Origin: Ligustrum vulgare
Lineage: Eukaryota > Streptophyta > Magnoliopsida > Lamiales > Oleaceae
Assembly: GCA_963555705.1 (NCBI GenBank)
Contig: OY743187.1
Location: 18,180,133 to 18,244,132, forward strand
Length of the DNA stretch: 64,000 bases
Direction: 5' to 3'
Positions 22,212-32,156 of this stretch are shown here, piece after piece. The first letter of the stretch is position 1. Every line of letters starts with the position of its first letter. The translations under genes were made by a program, and so were the position numbers. The notes under the pieces were generated by a model, which saw only the letters and a list, made by a program, of their open reading frames with translations, was not told where the DNA came from and did not search any database.

Positions 22212-24843
22212 TTATTGTAATTTTGATTTTCTTTGAGTCGGGAACCGCTCCTTCCTCAAATGCAACCATACCCAATCACCGGCCTCAAATGTCATTCGTT
22301 TTCTACCTTTGTTGGCACTGGAGGCATATTGTTCATTTCTCTTCTCTATTTGGAGTTTGGATTTCTCGTGGAGAGATTTTACCAACTCCGCCTTTCTCTT
22401 CCCATCTAAACTACCTCTTTCATCAATAGGTAACGGAATCAAATCCAAAGGATTTAAAGGGTTAAAACCATAAACAATCTCGAATGGAGAAAAAGAAGTA
22501 GTAGAATGAACACTTTGATTATATGCAAATTCAACAAAAGGTAAACACTCTTCCCAATTCTTTAGGTTGCCCTTAAGGACAGTGCGAAGAAGTTGTGTTA
22601 AAGTTCTATTAACCACCTCTGTTTGGCCATCGATTTGGGGGTGACAAGTTGTGGAAAACAAAAGTTTAGTTCCCAATTTCCCCCACAAGACCTTCCAAAA
22701 GTGGCTAAGGAATTTAACGTCCCTATCCGACACAATGCTCCTAGGAACCCCATGGAGTCGCACTATTTCCCTAAAGAATAGGTCGGCGATATGAATGGCA
22801 TCATCGGTTTTATGACAAGCAAGGAAATGCGCCATTTTACTAAACCTATCAACAACCACGAAAATGGAGTCACTACCTCTTTTTGACCTAGGCAATCCCA
22901 AAATGAAGTCCATAGAAATTTCCGTCCAAGGTTCACTAGGTACAAGTAGGGGTGTATATAATCCATGTGGTTCTACCTTGGACTTGGCCTTCCTACAAGT
23001 TATGCACCTAGAACAAATTCTCCCAACATCTCTACTCATTTTAGGCCAAAAGAAATGTTCTTGTAAGATTTTCAAGGTTCTCCTTACCCCAAAGTGACCC
23101 ATTAATCCCCCGCCATGGGCCTCTCTTACCATCAACTCCCCCAATGAACAATTTGGCACAGAAAGTTTAACTTCTCGAAACAAAAACCCCTCATGCCTAT
23201 AATATTTACCAAATCCAACCCTCTCACATGATATAAATATACCAGCAAAATCCGCATCATGCGCATACAAGTCCTTAATGCCCTCAAAACCCAACAATTT
23301 AGCACTCAAAGTAGTAATAAGAGCATACCTTCAAGAAAGGGCGTCGGCTACCGCATTCTCCTTACCTTGTTTGTATTTGATGACATAGGGAAAAGTTTCC
23401 ACATACTCCACCCACTTGGCATGCCTCTTGCTCAAATTTCCTTGCCCCTTCAAATGCTTCAATGATTCATGGTCGGTGTGAATGACGAACTCTCTAGGCC
23501 ACAAGTAGTGGTGCCATGTCTCTAACGATCTCACCAACGCATAGAGCTCCTTGTCATAGGTGGGGTAGTTCAGGGCAGCTCCACTGAGCTTCTCGCTAAA
23601 GTAGGCAATCGGCCTTTTCTCCTGCATCAAAACTGCTCCAATACCTGTGCCTGAAGCATCACATTCAATCTCAAAAGTTTTATCAAAATTAGGCAAGGAT
23701 AAAACCGGGGCGGTGCACAATTTTTTCTTTATTTCATTAAAGGCCTTTTTCTTGCGCCTCCCCCCATTTAAACCCCACATGTTTTTTGACAACCTCGGTA
23801 AGTGGTGAAGCTAGTGTGCTAAAATCCTTGACAAATCTACGGTAAAAACTAGCTAACCCGTGGAAGCTTCTTACCTCGGTGACACTTGTGGGAGTGGGCC
23901 ATTCCTTAATGGCTTTGATCTTCTCCTCATCGACCTCTACCCCCTTAGTACTAATTACAAATCCAAGAAAGACCACACTCTCCATTCAAAAATTACACTT
24001 GTTAAGGTTAGCATACAATTGTTCTTCTTTCAAAACCACAAGTACACTTCTCAAGTGTTCAATATGCTCATTCAAATTTTTTCTATAAATCAAAATATCA
24101 TCGAAGTAAACTACCACAAATTTCCCAATGAATGCAAGTAAAACATGGTTCATTAATCTCATAAAAGTGCTTGGTGCATTAGTGAGACCGAAGGGCATAA
24201 CCAACCACTCATATAAACCATATTTAGTTTTAAAAGCGGTTTTCCATTCATCTCCTTCTCTCATCCTAATTTGATGGTATCCACTTCTCAAGTCGATTTT
24301 ACTAAAAATGCAAGAACCATGCAACTCATCTAGCATATCATCTAACCTAGGAATTGGGTGTCGATACTTTACCGTTATGTTGTTAATGGCTCGGCAATCG
24401 ACGCACATTCTAAAGGTTCCATCCTTCTTGGGCACTAGTAGCACGGGAACGGCACAAGGACTCATGCTCTCACGAACATATCCTATACCCATCAACTTCT
24501 CAACTTGTTTTTGGAGTTCCTTGGTCTCCTCCGGGTTGCTTCGGTATGCCGGTCTATTTGGAATGACGGCTTCGGGGATGAAATCAATTTGATGCTCGAT
24601 GCCTCTAATGGGTGGAAGCCCACTAGGCATCTCCTCCGGGAAGACATCCTCGAACTCCTGCAATAAAGAAGTAGCTAAAGTGGAGAGGGAAGTGTGAGGG
24701 TCGTCAAGTGTAAGGAGGGATTCCTTATACACCATCAAAAGAATAGAATGATTTTCTTTTAAAGCTCTCTCCATATCACCTTTACTCGCATAAAAATTCA
24801 TTCTTTTCTCAATTTCTTTGGCTCTCTTTCTTTTTTCTTGCAT
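22212..24843 (-). pseudogene. Gypsy pol: reverse transcriptase, RNase H and integrase
   Basis: Reverse transcriptase spans about 24580-23990, with the catalytic YFDDIL. RNase H lies at 23730-23340 ([16 protein letters not shown] ... TDHESLK). Integrase spans 23309-22212, with a Cys pair (CSRCITCRK), the core start (PWTEISMDF) and [11 protein letters not shown]. Frame breaks are visible: stops at 23986-23988, 23331-23333 and 22212-22214 that sit in phase with the next segment, and a frameshift near 23750. The segment before 24843 (25073-24798) is a charged linker in another frame. Domain order RT-RH-INT identifies Ty3/gypsy. The tail running into the LTR recalls the CRM (centromeric) chromovirus clade, which I infer and do not prove. 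Confidence 0.88.
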
Positions 24844-25061
24844 CCCCTCATTTTTTTCTCACTATTTTTTCCCCTCTTTTTTTTTCCCCTTTCTTTTTGT
24901 CCCTCACTCAACTCCATCTTTTTTTTTCTTCTTTCTTTTTCCTCCTCCTCCTCCTTCTTGAGTTTCAATTGGTCCTTGTAAACTTCTTCCGGACTCAAAG
25001 GTAGGAGTGTTACGGGTTTTTCATTCATTTGGAAACTATACATATTTTTCCTACCATCAAG

Positions 25062-25073
25062 CTCTGATACCAA
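25062..25073 (-). promoter_or_regulatory. Primer-binding site (initiator tRNA-Met type)
   Basis: On the minus strand TGGTATCAGAGC directly follows the 5' LTR. It is the standard site complementary to the 3' end of tRNA-iMet, where minus-strand DNA synthesis starts. Confidence 0.85.
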
Positions 25074-25074
25074 A

Positions 25075-25836
25075 TGATGCGAACCCCTTTGGTGATTAAA
25101 TCAAAAATTCCCACAACAATTTTGTACCAACCCAAGAAAGCTAAAAAGGTAATAAATGAGGAATCTTGACCCAAGTTTAACCCAACCAAAATTCTAAGGA
25201 AAACTAACCCTAGCCCAATGGAGAGATTAAGACAAATACCAATATTTGTAGAATAAACAACAACAACCAATACACAAGAATAAACTCTCAATATACAAGT
25301 TGAAGTAATATTCAAAGAAAAGTTACAAGTGAAGAAATGATTTACCTTTCTTAAATGCTCTCAATGGAGTCTTCAATGTCAACCAAAAACTACCTAGGGT
25401 TTGGAAAGCCTTCAAGTATATACAAAAAGTGAAGGATAAAAAGTTTGAGAAATTGCACAAAAAATCCCGCTATTTCATTCGGGAGACTTTCGATCGATCG
25501 AAACTATTTCGGTCGAACACCTGGTCGACCGAAATGGCATTTTCGGTCGTACGAAGGTCAGCCGAACCCGCCTGAAGCTATGTCTCAAAATCCTGAAGAG
25601 TTTCGGTCAACCGGATGGACTTTCGGTCGATCGAAATGTCCTGAGCTTCCAAATTTAGGCAATTGACCTCGATTTTGCTCTCTTCCATGTGGGCTTGATT
25701 TCGGAGCTTGAAAATGAGTCCCGCCATCGACTCTTGGACCTCTTTAGCCTTGGATCTTGTCATGGGCCCCACCGGTATTCTGATAGAGGGTTGACCTGTT
25801 TGAATTTGACTCGATTGACTCCCTGGATTCTCATCA
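25075..25836 (-). repeat. 5' LTR of the gypsy element
   Basis: Same length (762 bp) and ends as the 21286-22047 copy. It is followed on the minus strand by the primer-binding site. In the palindromic GGTCGACC words several C have become T or G become A, as expected from decay of methylated CpG. Confidence 0.92.
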
Positions 25837-25841
25837 CCTAC

Positions 25842-26885
25842 CGAGACAAATGTCAGCTTTGTGTCCAACAAGGCCACTCCGCCAAATGGTGCAATTCCTA
25901 TACCTTCATGCCATGGATAAATATCTCTTTCACCAACATGCTGCCTCAACCCTCTCCCATGGCTAATGTTGTCACCTCGCCTGCACCCTCCTCTTCCGAA
26001 TGGTTACTAGATTATGGGCTTCTCATCACATCACCACGGATCTGCAGAATTTATCACTCCACTCTAATTATCTGGGTCTCGATGATGTGAAAACAGGGGG
26101 ATGGAAAAGGTTTGCCTATCACTCATAGGGTTACATGACCCTATCTCATTGTTCTTCTTCCTTTAAACTCAACAATGTCTTATGTGTTCCTTCAATGAAA
26201 CGAAACCTAATCTCCGCCTCTAACTTTTGTTTTCATAATAATTCAAGTATTGAATTTACACCTTCTTCCGTTGTTGTAAAAAAATTGCAGACCGGGGCTC
26301 TCATGTTGCGTGACAAAGCTAAGGATGGGTGTATGTATGGCCTCATCAACAGACAAAGCCCATCTTTGCATTCTGTCGTTCGTTCAAGCCTTCCCATATG
26401 GCATCAATGCCTAGGGCATCCTTAGATGAAGAATTTTAGTTTCTACTCATCGTTTATCTATGTCTTCCAATAAATTTTCTAAATTTTCATGTAATGCTTG
26501 CAGTTGTCACAAAAGTCACAAACTGCCTTTCTCTATATCTAGCTTAACTAGCACTTTACCTTTACATATTGATATTGTGTATTCTGATGTGTAGATGTCT
26601 CCCTTTCCCTCCCTTGATGGTCACCGTTACCATGTTTCCTTTATTGACCACTGCACAAAATACAGTTGGCTATACCCGTTACATCACAAATCTGATGTCA
26701 AGAATGTTTTTATTAAACTTAAGGCCTTGGTTGAGAACACCTTCAAACACAAAATAACAAACTTTACACTAATAATGGGGTGAGTACATTGCTCTATCCT
26801 CCTTTTTATCCACTAATGGTATCAATCACCTCACTACACCTCCACACACTCCCGAGCACAATGGTTACTCCAAACGAAGGCACCG
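25842..26885 (+). pseudogene. Copia zinc knuckle, protease region and integrase, interrupted
   Basis: After the gypsy insertion the copia frame reads CQLCVQQGHSAKWC, a CCHC-type knuckle. SSEWLLDYG follows, the protease region, where the usual active-site DSG is altered. Next come gag-pre-integrase (WHQCLGHP near 26420) and integrase core segments (SLDGHRYHVSFIDHCTKYSW; TPEHNGYSKRRHR). Several stops and shifts interrupt it, one at about 26593 where DVW reads DV-stop. The frame is cut at 26885 by the next element. Confidence 0.78.
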
Positions 26886-27217
26886 TGTAGCGACCAAGAA
26901 TTTTTACGCGATTAATAATTATTTTAATAGAAAATCGTGTCGCTACTATTTCACCCATTTTTATTAAGTTAACGCCACGACGTATTCGTATAGCCAAGTC
27001 AAGAAATAATCGAGATCGTTCGATTTTAAATTAAATTCCGAATTTCTAAAAATATCTCCATTCTCTTGATTTAAAGTATATTAAGTCCAAGTACTTAATT
27101 CAATGTTATCCCAATATTTATTTATACAAAAATTATTTTTATTATTGAAATTAAGAAAATATATGCAAGCATGAGAGGTTCCATTATATATAATAATTAT
27201 GAGAATCTTAATTTAAT

Positions 27218-27672
27218 AAATATGGAAAAGTATATGAATGAATTATATACTCCATTATATGTAATCATGAAGAGCATAATATTTGTATAAATATGGAAAA
27301 GTATATGAATGAATTATATACTCCATTATATGTAATCATGAAGAGCATAATATTTGTATAAATATGGAAAAGTATATGAATGAATTATAGACTCCATTAT
27401 ATGTAATCATGAAGAGCATAATATTTGTATAAATATGGAAAAGTATATGAATGGTTGATAAGATTCCATTATATGTAATCATGAAGAGCATAATATTTGT
27501 ATAAATATGGAAAAGTATATGAATGGTTGATAAGACTCCATTATATGTAATCATGAAGAGCATAATATTTGTATAAATATGGAAAAGTATATGAATGGTT
27601 GATAAGACTCCATTATATGTAATCATGAAGAGCATAATATTTGTATAAATATGGAAAAGTATATGAATGGTG
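27218..27672. repeat. Tandem array of a 71/72-bp unit, six copies (5' LTR)
   Basis: GAAGAGCATAATATTTG recurs at 27269, 27340, 27411, 27483, 27555 and 27627. The first units are 71 bp (with GAATGAATTATA), the later ones 72 bp (with GAATGGTTGATA). They lie upstream of the TATA-like box, as enhancer repeats of retrotransposon U3 regions do. The 3' LTR has the same six copies at about 33971-34425. Confidence 0.92.
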
Positions 27673-27749
27673 CTTTACTTTAAGAAAAGGATGTGTTAAA
27701 ATTAATAGAATTGAATGATTATGTTTACAATATGCCAACTTTATACATC

Positions 27750-27757
27750 TATTTAAA
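27750..27757 (+). promoter_or_regulatory. TATA-like box of the LTR promoter
   Basis: TATTTAAA lies between the 72-bp array and the 98-bp array. A start about 30 bases downstream would give a leader of roughly 110 bases before the first GTAAGTAT. Its position fits U3/R of an LTR; there is no experimental support. Confidence 0.45.
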
Positions 27758-27896
27758 CCCATCTCTTTTACACACAACTCTACACATATACACTTATTTC
27801 CAATCTCTTGACAAAATCCACAAGTAAGAGAAATTCAAGGTGGTCAAGAAAGTTTTGGTCCATTTACTACTACACTTCATTTTAATCTTTTAAAAG

Positions 27897-28686
27897 GTAA
27901 GTATATCTTATGTTTTTATGAAAAGTAAGTATGTTTTTATGAAAGGTAAATACACCTTATGTTTTTATGAAAAGTAAGTATGTTTTTATGACAAGTAAGT
28001 ATATCTTATGTTTTTATGAAAAGTAAGTATGTTTTTATGAAAGGTAAATACACCTTATGTTTTTATGAAAAGTAAGTATGTTTTTATGACAAGTAAGTAT
28101 ATCTTATGTTTTTATGAAAAGTAAGTATGTTTTTATGAAAGGTAAATACACCTTATGTTTTTATGAAAAGTAAGTATGTTTTTATGACAAGTAAATATAT
28201 CTTATGTTTTTATGAAAAGTAAGTATGTTTTTATGAAAGGTAAATACACCTTATGTTTTTATGAAAAGTAAGTATGTTTTTATGACAAGTAAGTATATCT
28301 TATGTTTTTATGAAAAGTAAGTATGTTTTTATGAAAGGTAAATACACCTTATGTTTTTATGAAAAGTAAGTATGTTTTTATGACAAGTAAGTATATCTTA
28401 TGTTTTTATGAAAAGTAAGTATGTTTTTATGAAAGGTAAATACACCTTATGTTTTTATGAAAAGTAAGTATGTTTTTATGACAAGTAAGTATATCTTATG
28501 TTTTTATGAAAAGTAAGTATGTTTTTATGAAAGGTAAATACACCTTATGTTTTTATGAAAAGTAAGTATGTTTTTATGACAAGTAAGTATATCTTATGTT
28601 TTTATGAAAAGTAAGTATGTTTTTATGAAAGGTAAATACACCTTATGTTTTTATGAAAAGTAAGTATATCTTATGTTTTTATGAAA
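27897..28686 (+). repeat. Tandem array of a 98-bp unit, about eight copies (5' LTR)
   Basis: Each 98-bp unit is built of blocks of 28, 21, 28 and 21 bp. Every block starts with GTAAGTAT or GTAAATAC and ends in TTTTTATGAAAA or a variant. ACAAGTAAG marks recur every 98 bp from 27991 to 28579. The array starts right after AAAAG, giving a consensus splice donor AAG/GTAAGTAT at its first unit. Confidence 0.93.
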
Positions 28687-29200
28687 ATGTTTGGATCATT
28701 GCTATGAAATCAATCTCACAAGATTGTTATGGGTTCCATATGATATGTTTATGATTATGCTAAGGGGACCGGAGTTTAGTAGCGCTACACATAAGAATTC
28801 TTGCCATTTAAGTTCGGTAAAATTCTTGTGTCTCCCTATGTTTATGAGTATTTCGATCCTATCCTATGTTATGATGAAAATGATCCATATGCTTTCAAAA
28901 GAAAATTTATGCTTGGTATACTTACTGGGATTTTATAAATCTCACTCCACGATATTTACCATTTTCAGATAATTGAAGGTTCGAGGCGGTCAACATGGAA
29001 GTGGCAAAAGTGGTTAAGATTGATGAGATAATTATGTTGAACTTTATGTAAGAAAATTATGTTATATTTTTATTCACAAATAAAATTATGGGATTCTAAT
29101 TATTCTTTTGAATAATTTTACATTTCTATTTAAGTCTCGATAATATGATATGAGTCACTTTTAGTGGCACTCGAATGGTCGAGAATTCGGGTCGTCACAG

Positions 29201-29214
29201 TTGGTATCAGAGAC
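29201..29214 (+). promoter_or_regulatory. Primer-binding site of the LOG-carrying element
   Basis: TTGGTATCAGAGAC starts two bases after the 5' LTR. It differs slightly from the usual tRNA-iMet complement TGGTATCAGAGC. Confidence 0.75.
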
Positions 29215-29339
29215 AAGAGTTTTAAAAACGATTCTGTAGATTTTTGAAATTTTATTTCTTAAAAAAAAAAAAAAAAAAAATTTGAATTTTCACATGTCAA
29301 GTATGGTTATGATTTTGAAAAGTATGATGAAATTTGATG

Positions 29340-29400
29340 TGCGAATTTCAAGGACAAAATTCATTTTAAGCAAGGGAGTTTGTAATGTTCTGAAGATTTT
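29340..29400 (+). pseudogene. Second gypsy 3'-end-like remnant
   Basis: Sequence resembling AATTTCAAGGACAAAATTCA, then a purine tract AAGCAAGGGAG and TTTGTAATG, mirrors the polypurine/LTR junction at 33603-33650 of the same element. It may be the edge of an older related element or a rearranged copy of the element's own 3' end. Confidence 0.4.
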
Positions 29401-29930
29401 ATGGAATATAATTAGTTAGTGATATGATGTTTATATTGATGTCTTTGATAAATTTCTAGAAGTTCGGGGACTAAAGGAAAATAAGATTTGACGATAAAAT
29501 TTTATTTGGGTTAATTAGGCCCAATCTTATGTAAAGATGCGAAATGATTAATAATAATTTTTTTTTAAAATATTTTAACTCATCACTCTACTATGTCACT
29601 CTCCACGTATTGACTCCTCGAACCAGGTATGTTATATGCTTTGCAAGTCATTTACGATTTTATTAAGACATGTTAAGTATGAAATATTCATATGTTATGA
29701 ATCTTTAAGTGAAATATACATGTTGAGTATGATATGAATTGATAGAAGCCTAAATTTTAATTTATTCATTTTAATGTAGAATCATGAGACATAGAGGATA
29801 TTGATATGAATTTTGGTTCATATTAAGCTTAGTAAGATTGACTCAATTAGAAATTAAGTTGGGTTGTAACTTTGGCCCAAAATATATGGAATAATATATT
29901 AAACAAACAAAATTGATAATGAATTGTACA

Positions 29931-30207
29931 ATAATTTATCCCTTTATCACTACCTTTGCGTAAAAACAAGGGAAAAACTGTGGATGGTTATTAGTACTTC
30001 CTCTTCAAGTTTCAATTTTCGGTTCAATAATTTATCCCTTTATCACTACCTTTGCTTAAAAGCAAGGAAAAACTGTGGATGATTATTGGTACCACTCTTC
30101 AAGTTTCAATTTTCGGTTCAATAATTTATCCCTTTATCACTACCTTTGCTTAAAAGCAAGGAAAAACTGTGGATGATTATTGGTACCACTCTTCAAGTTT
30201 CAATTTT
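29931..30207. repeat. Three tandem copies of a roughly 95-bp unit
   Basis: ATAATTTATCCCTTTATCAC starts at about 29931, 30027 and 30121. Each unit ends in CTCTTCAAGTTTCAATTTT. Copies 2 and 3 are nearly identical. They lie in the non-coding interior of the LOG-carrying element. Confidence 0.85.
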
Positions 30208-30850
30208 GAAAAAAAAAAAAAAAATATGATTTACGAATGATTTTCAAAATAATCTTTGTCGTCAAGTTTAGAAATGATGAGCCCTAAATGGACTTTGCAT
30301 AATTGATTTTAGACATGGCACTAAGTATGAGAAGTCAACAGAAAGGACTAGATAATATTTTCGAATTATTCATCGTTTAGATTAAACGAGAAATAGAAAG
30401 TCAGTTTTATGAAGTTATGATGAGATGTTGAGATTATAAGTGATATGATTTTATTGAGATTTTTATGAGAAGAATTATGAAGTTGGAGATTTAAAGTTTA
30501 GGCTCTTAATTATTGAGAAATAAGGACTTGATATGGTGATATTAGAAATTATGATTTGAAATTTCTATGTTGAGGAATTATGAATTGATTTTCTGGAATA
30601 TTTATGATGATATTGAAGTTTGATGAAATTGTGATCAAATGTACAATTAGTTATTATTGTGAGTTATGAAGTATGCTTACGATTTGGATAAGTCCAAATT
30701 TCAAAGGAAAACTCTGCCTAGAATTTTATCGTTTGGAGTTAAGAGCATAGTATGGTATGCAATCACTAAGAGAATTGAAGTTAGACATACAAGTTCATTT
30801 ACATCACAAACGAGATTTAGTAGATGATAACAGAGATATTATTATTTTCT
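30208..30850. other. AT-rich interior of the LOG-carrying element
   Basis: No gag-pol signal or supported ORF; the sequence is rich in TATGAT/GAAATTATGA-like words. Confidence 0.5.
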
Positions 30851-30946
30851 CATAAGGAGAACACACAAGAGTCACCCTAGAAAGGAAATACATGAAAACA
30901 CGCAAAAGCAAAAGAAAGCAACATGGGAAATTCCTCAAATTGAGAG

Positions 30947-31155
30947 ATGTGTTTCCGGAGTAGCCGTATCCTACCACCTCTGACCTTTTGAGGAAATAAA
31001 GAAACCTTCAAAAAGGTGTGTTTCGAGAGTAAGAATACTCCGTAATCTACCACCTGGAACCTTTGAGGTACACACAAGATTTAAACATTAAGGAAAATCC
31101 TAGGAAATTAGAGGGGTGTCTCGAGAGTAAGAATACTCCGTACTCTACCCCCACC
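30947..31155. repeat. Three imperfect repeats just downstream of the LOG ORF
   Basis: GTGTTTCCGGAGTAGCCGTA, GTGTTTCGAGAGTAAGAATA and GTGTCTCGAGAGTAAGAATA head three units of about 70-100 bp, each followed by a CTACC(A/C)CC block. The last two contain GAGTAAGAATACTC, a small inverted repeat. The block lies on the 3' side of the antisense LOG frame and could carry 3'-end or regulatory signals. Confidence 0.65.
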
Positions 31156-31166
31156 TATTCTAAGAT

Positions 31167-31820
31167 TCATAAAGTTAAGTTTACATTAACCGGACTCCAT
31201 TTTCGCTTGATTCCCCTTCCTTGCGACCAATCTATCTTAACCCCTGCTGGATCTTGTATTGAGATATATGACTGCAGCTTATCCAGTAGTTCATCAATAG
31301 TAGGAGCAGAAATAAGGAGTCTTCTGGAAAATGGAGAGATGAATCCCTGTTCCACAGCATAATCAAGAAAGGTTAACAAGCCATCAAAGAAATTGTTAAC
31401 ATTCAGAAGCCCAATAGGCTTAGTATGGAGATCTAGTTGAGCCCACGAGGTAATGTTAAAGATTTCTTCTAAGGTACCAAAACCTCCGGGCAGGGCTATA
31501 AAGGCATCAGAACCATATAGCATACAAGTTATGCGTTCATAGATGGATAAGGTTTGAACTTCATGCCCTCGTGTTTTTCCTGCAACATCTACCAAAGGGA
31601 CAGGTATGACACCGATTACTTTTGATTTCTTTGCAAGAGCAGATTGGGAAACACAACCCATTAGACCACTGCTACCACCCCCATACACAAGAGTGATACC
31701 TTTTTCCCCCAGTTTCTTTCCAAGATCTACGGCCGCTTCTAGATAACTGAAGCCTTTCCCCACTTTTGATCCACAAAATACACAAATAGTTTTGATCTGT
31801 CGAAGTTTTGGTGCTTCCAT
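31167..31820 (-). CDS. LONELY GUY-type cytokinin riboside 5'-monophosphate phosphoribohydrolase homologue, intronless, inside an LTR element
   Basis: An intact 217-codon frame, close to the usual LOG length. LOG enzymes release the active cytokinin base from its riboside monophosphate in one step, in the cytosol. Visible features are the Rossmann-type start (ICVFCGS, residues 12-18), the phosphate-binding GGGSSGLMG (47-55), a conserved Arg at 96, and PGGFGTLEE (111-119), the PGGxGTxxE signature with its catalytic Glu. After it come ITSWAQLDLHTKPIGLLNV and a normal C-terminal helix region. Known plant LOG genes have several introns, so this single open frame suggests a copy made from spliced RNA, or another intronless source. 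It lies antisense in the element. A TATA-like TTTAAATA is at about 31895-31904, 75-84 bases upstream of the ATG. Intact motifs suggest it could be active, but expression is unknown. Confidence 0.88.
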   Translation of the reverse strand: MEAPKLRQIKTICVFCGSKVGKGFSYLEAAVDLGKKLGEKGITLVYGGGSSGLMGCVSQSALAKKSKVIGVIPVPLVDVAGKTRGHEVQTLSIYERITCMLYGSDAFIALPGGFGTLEEIFNITSWAQLDLHTKPIGLLNVNNFFDGLLTFLDYAVEQGFISPFSRRLLISAPTIDELLDKLQSYISIQDPAGVKIDWSQGRGIKRKWSPVNVNLTL

Positions 31821-31894
31821 CTTTGATAGTATAGAAGAGAAAACTTACGAAGAAGATGTGATTTTGGGATGCCTGAACTATGAAATATGTTTGG

Positions 31895-31904
31895 CTATTT
31901 AAAG
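31895..31904 (-). promoter_or_regulatory. TATA-like box before the LOG ORF
   Basis: On the minus strand GGCTTTAAATAGCC lies about 80 bases upstream of the ATG, itself an inverted repeat. A similar CTTTTAAATAG precedes the neighbouring ORF, suggesting that each gene has its own promoter. Inferred from sequence only. Confidence 0.4.
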
Positions 31905-32005
31905 CCGGAAAAACTTACTGTTTTTCATTGATTCTGAAAAAGTAAAGATTTACTTTTGACAAAATCGGCCAGCTTTTGACTTTTTACCAAAGATATCACC
32001 TTTCG

Positions 32006-32104
32006 GTGATTTATTTCCAGCTTTATCAAACCTCGAGAAAGGAAAATATATTTATTTCCAGCTTTATCAAAACTCGAGAAAGGAAAATATATTTTATTTC
32101 CAAA
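32006..32104. repeat. Tandem repeat of about 44 bp between the two cargo ORFs
   Basis: TTTATTTCCAGCTTTATCAA followed by ACTCGAGAAAGGAAAATATA occurs twice, with a third partial copy (TTTATTTCCAAAACGCGTG). It lies about 190 bases upstream of the LOG ATG, where promoter elements would be. Confidence 0.75.
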
Positions 32105-32156
32105 ACGCGTGAAAGAAAACAGCAAAATATTTTAAATGTGTATCAAGAGATTTACC

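Larger units (their letters stand above)
21286..25836 (-). mobile_element. Ty3/gypsy retrotransposon with gag deleted, CCTAC target duplication
   Basis: Two 762-bp LTRs (TGATGCG...TTCTCATCA) bound the element. CCTAC occurs at 21281-21285 and again at 25837-25841, and the copia frame continues across the site. The minus strand is coding: primer-binding site TGGTATCAGAGC at 25062-25073, pol fragments at 22212-24843, and a purine tract next to the left LTR. Gag and protease are missing. The frame is broken by stops and shifts, so the element is not autonomous. Confidence 0.93.
26886..29199 (+). repeat. 5' LTR of the LOG-carrying element
   Basis: Ends are TG...CA. It contains a 71/72-bp array (about 27218-27672), a TATA-like TATTTAAA at 27750-27757, a short leader and a 98-bp array (27897-28686). 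It is 196 bp longer than the 3' LTR, exactly two 98-bp units. Confidence 0.92.

Noticed and set aside
27336..27635. 99-codon minus-strand ORF with a repeated 23-24-residue motif (also at 34089-34388)
   Set aside because: It is a by-product of the 71/72-bp tandem array in the LTR. It exists only because the unit length is a multiple of three, and it has no protein-like composition.
27897..28686. CRISPR-like look of the regular array
   Set aside because: Units are contiguous with no unique spacers, in a eukaryotic LTR; it is a tandem repeat.
28691..28972. 93-codon plus-strand ORF present in both LTRs of the LOG element (also 35248-35529)
   Set aside because: Identity comes from the LTR duplication. 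No domain, and codon and residue use do not look like a protein.
31167..31820. Treating the LOG ORF as an ordinary host gene beside a transposon
   Set aside because: It lies between the LTRs of one element with matching target duplications on both outer sides, so it is part of the inserted unit.
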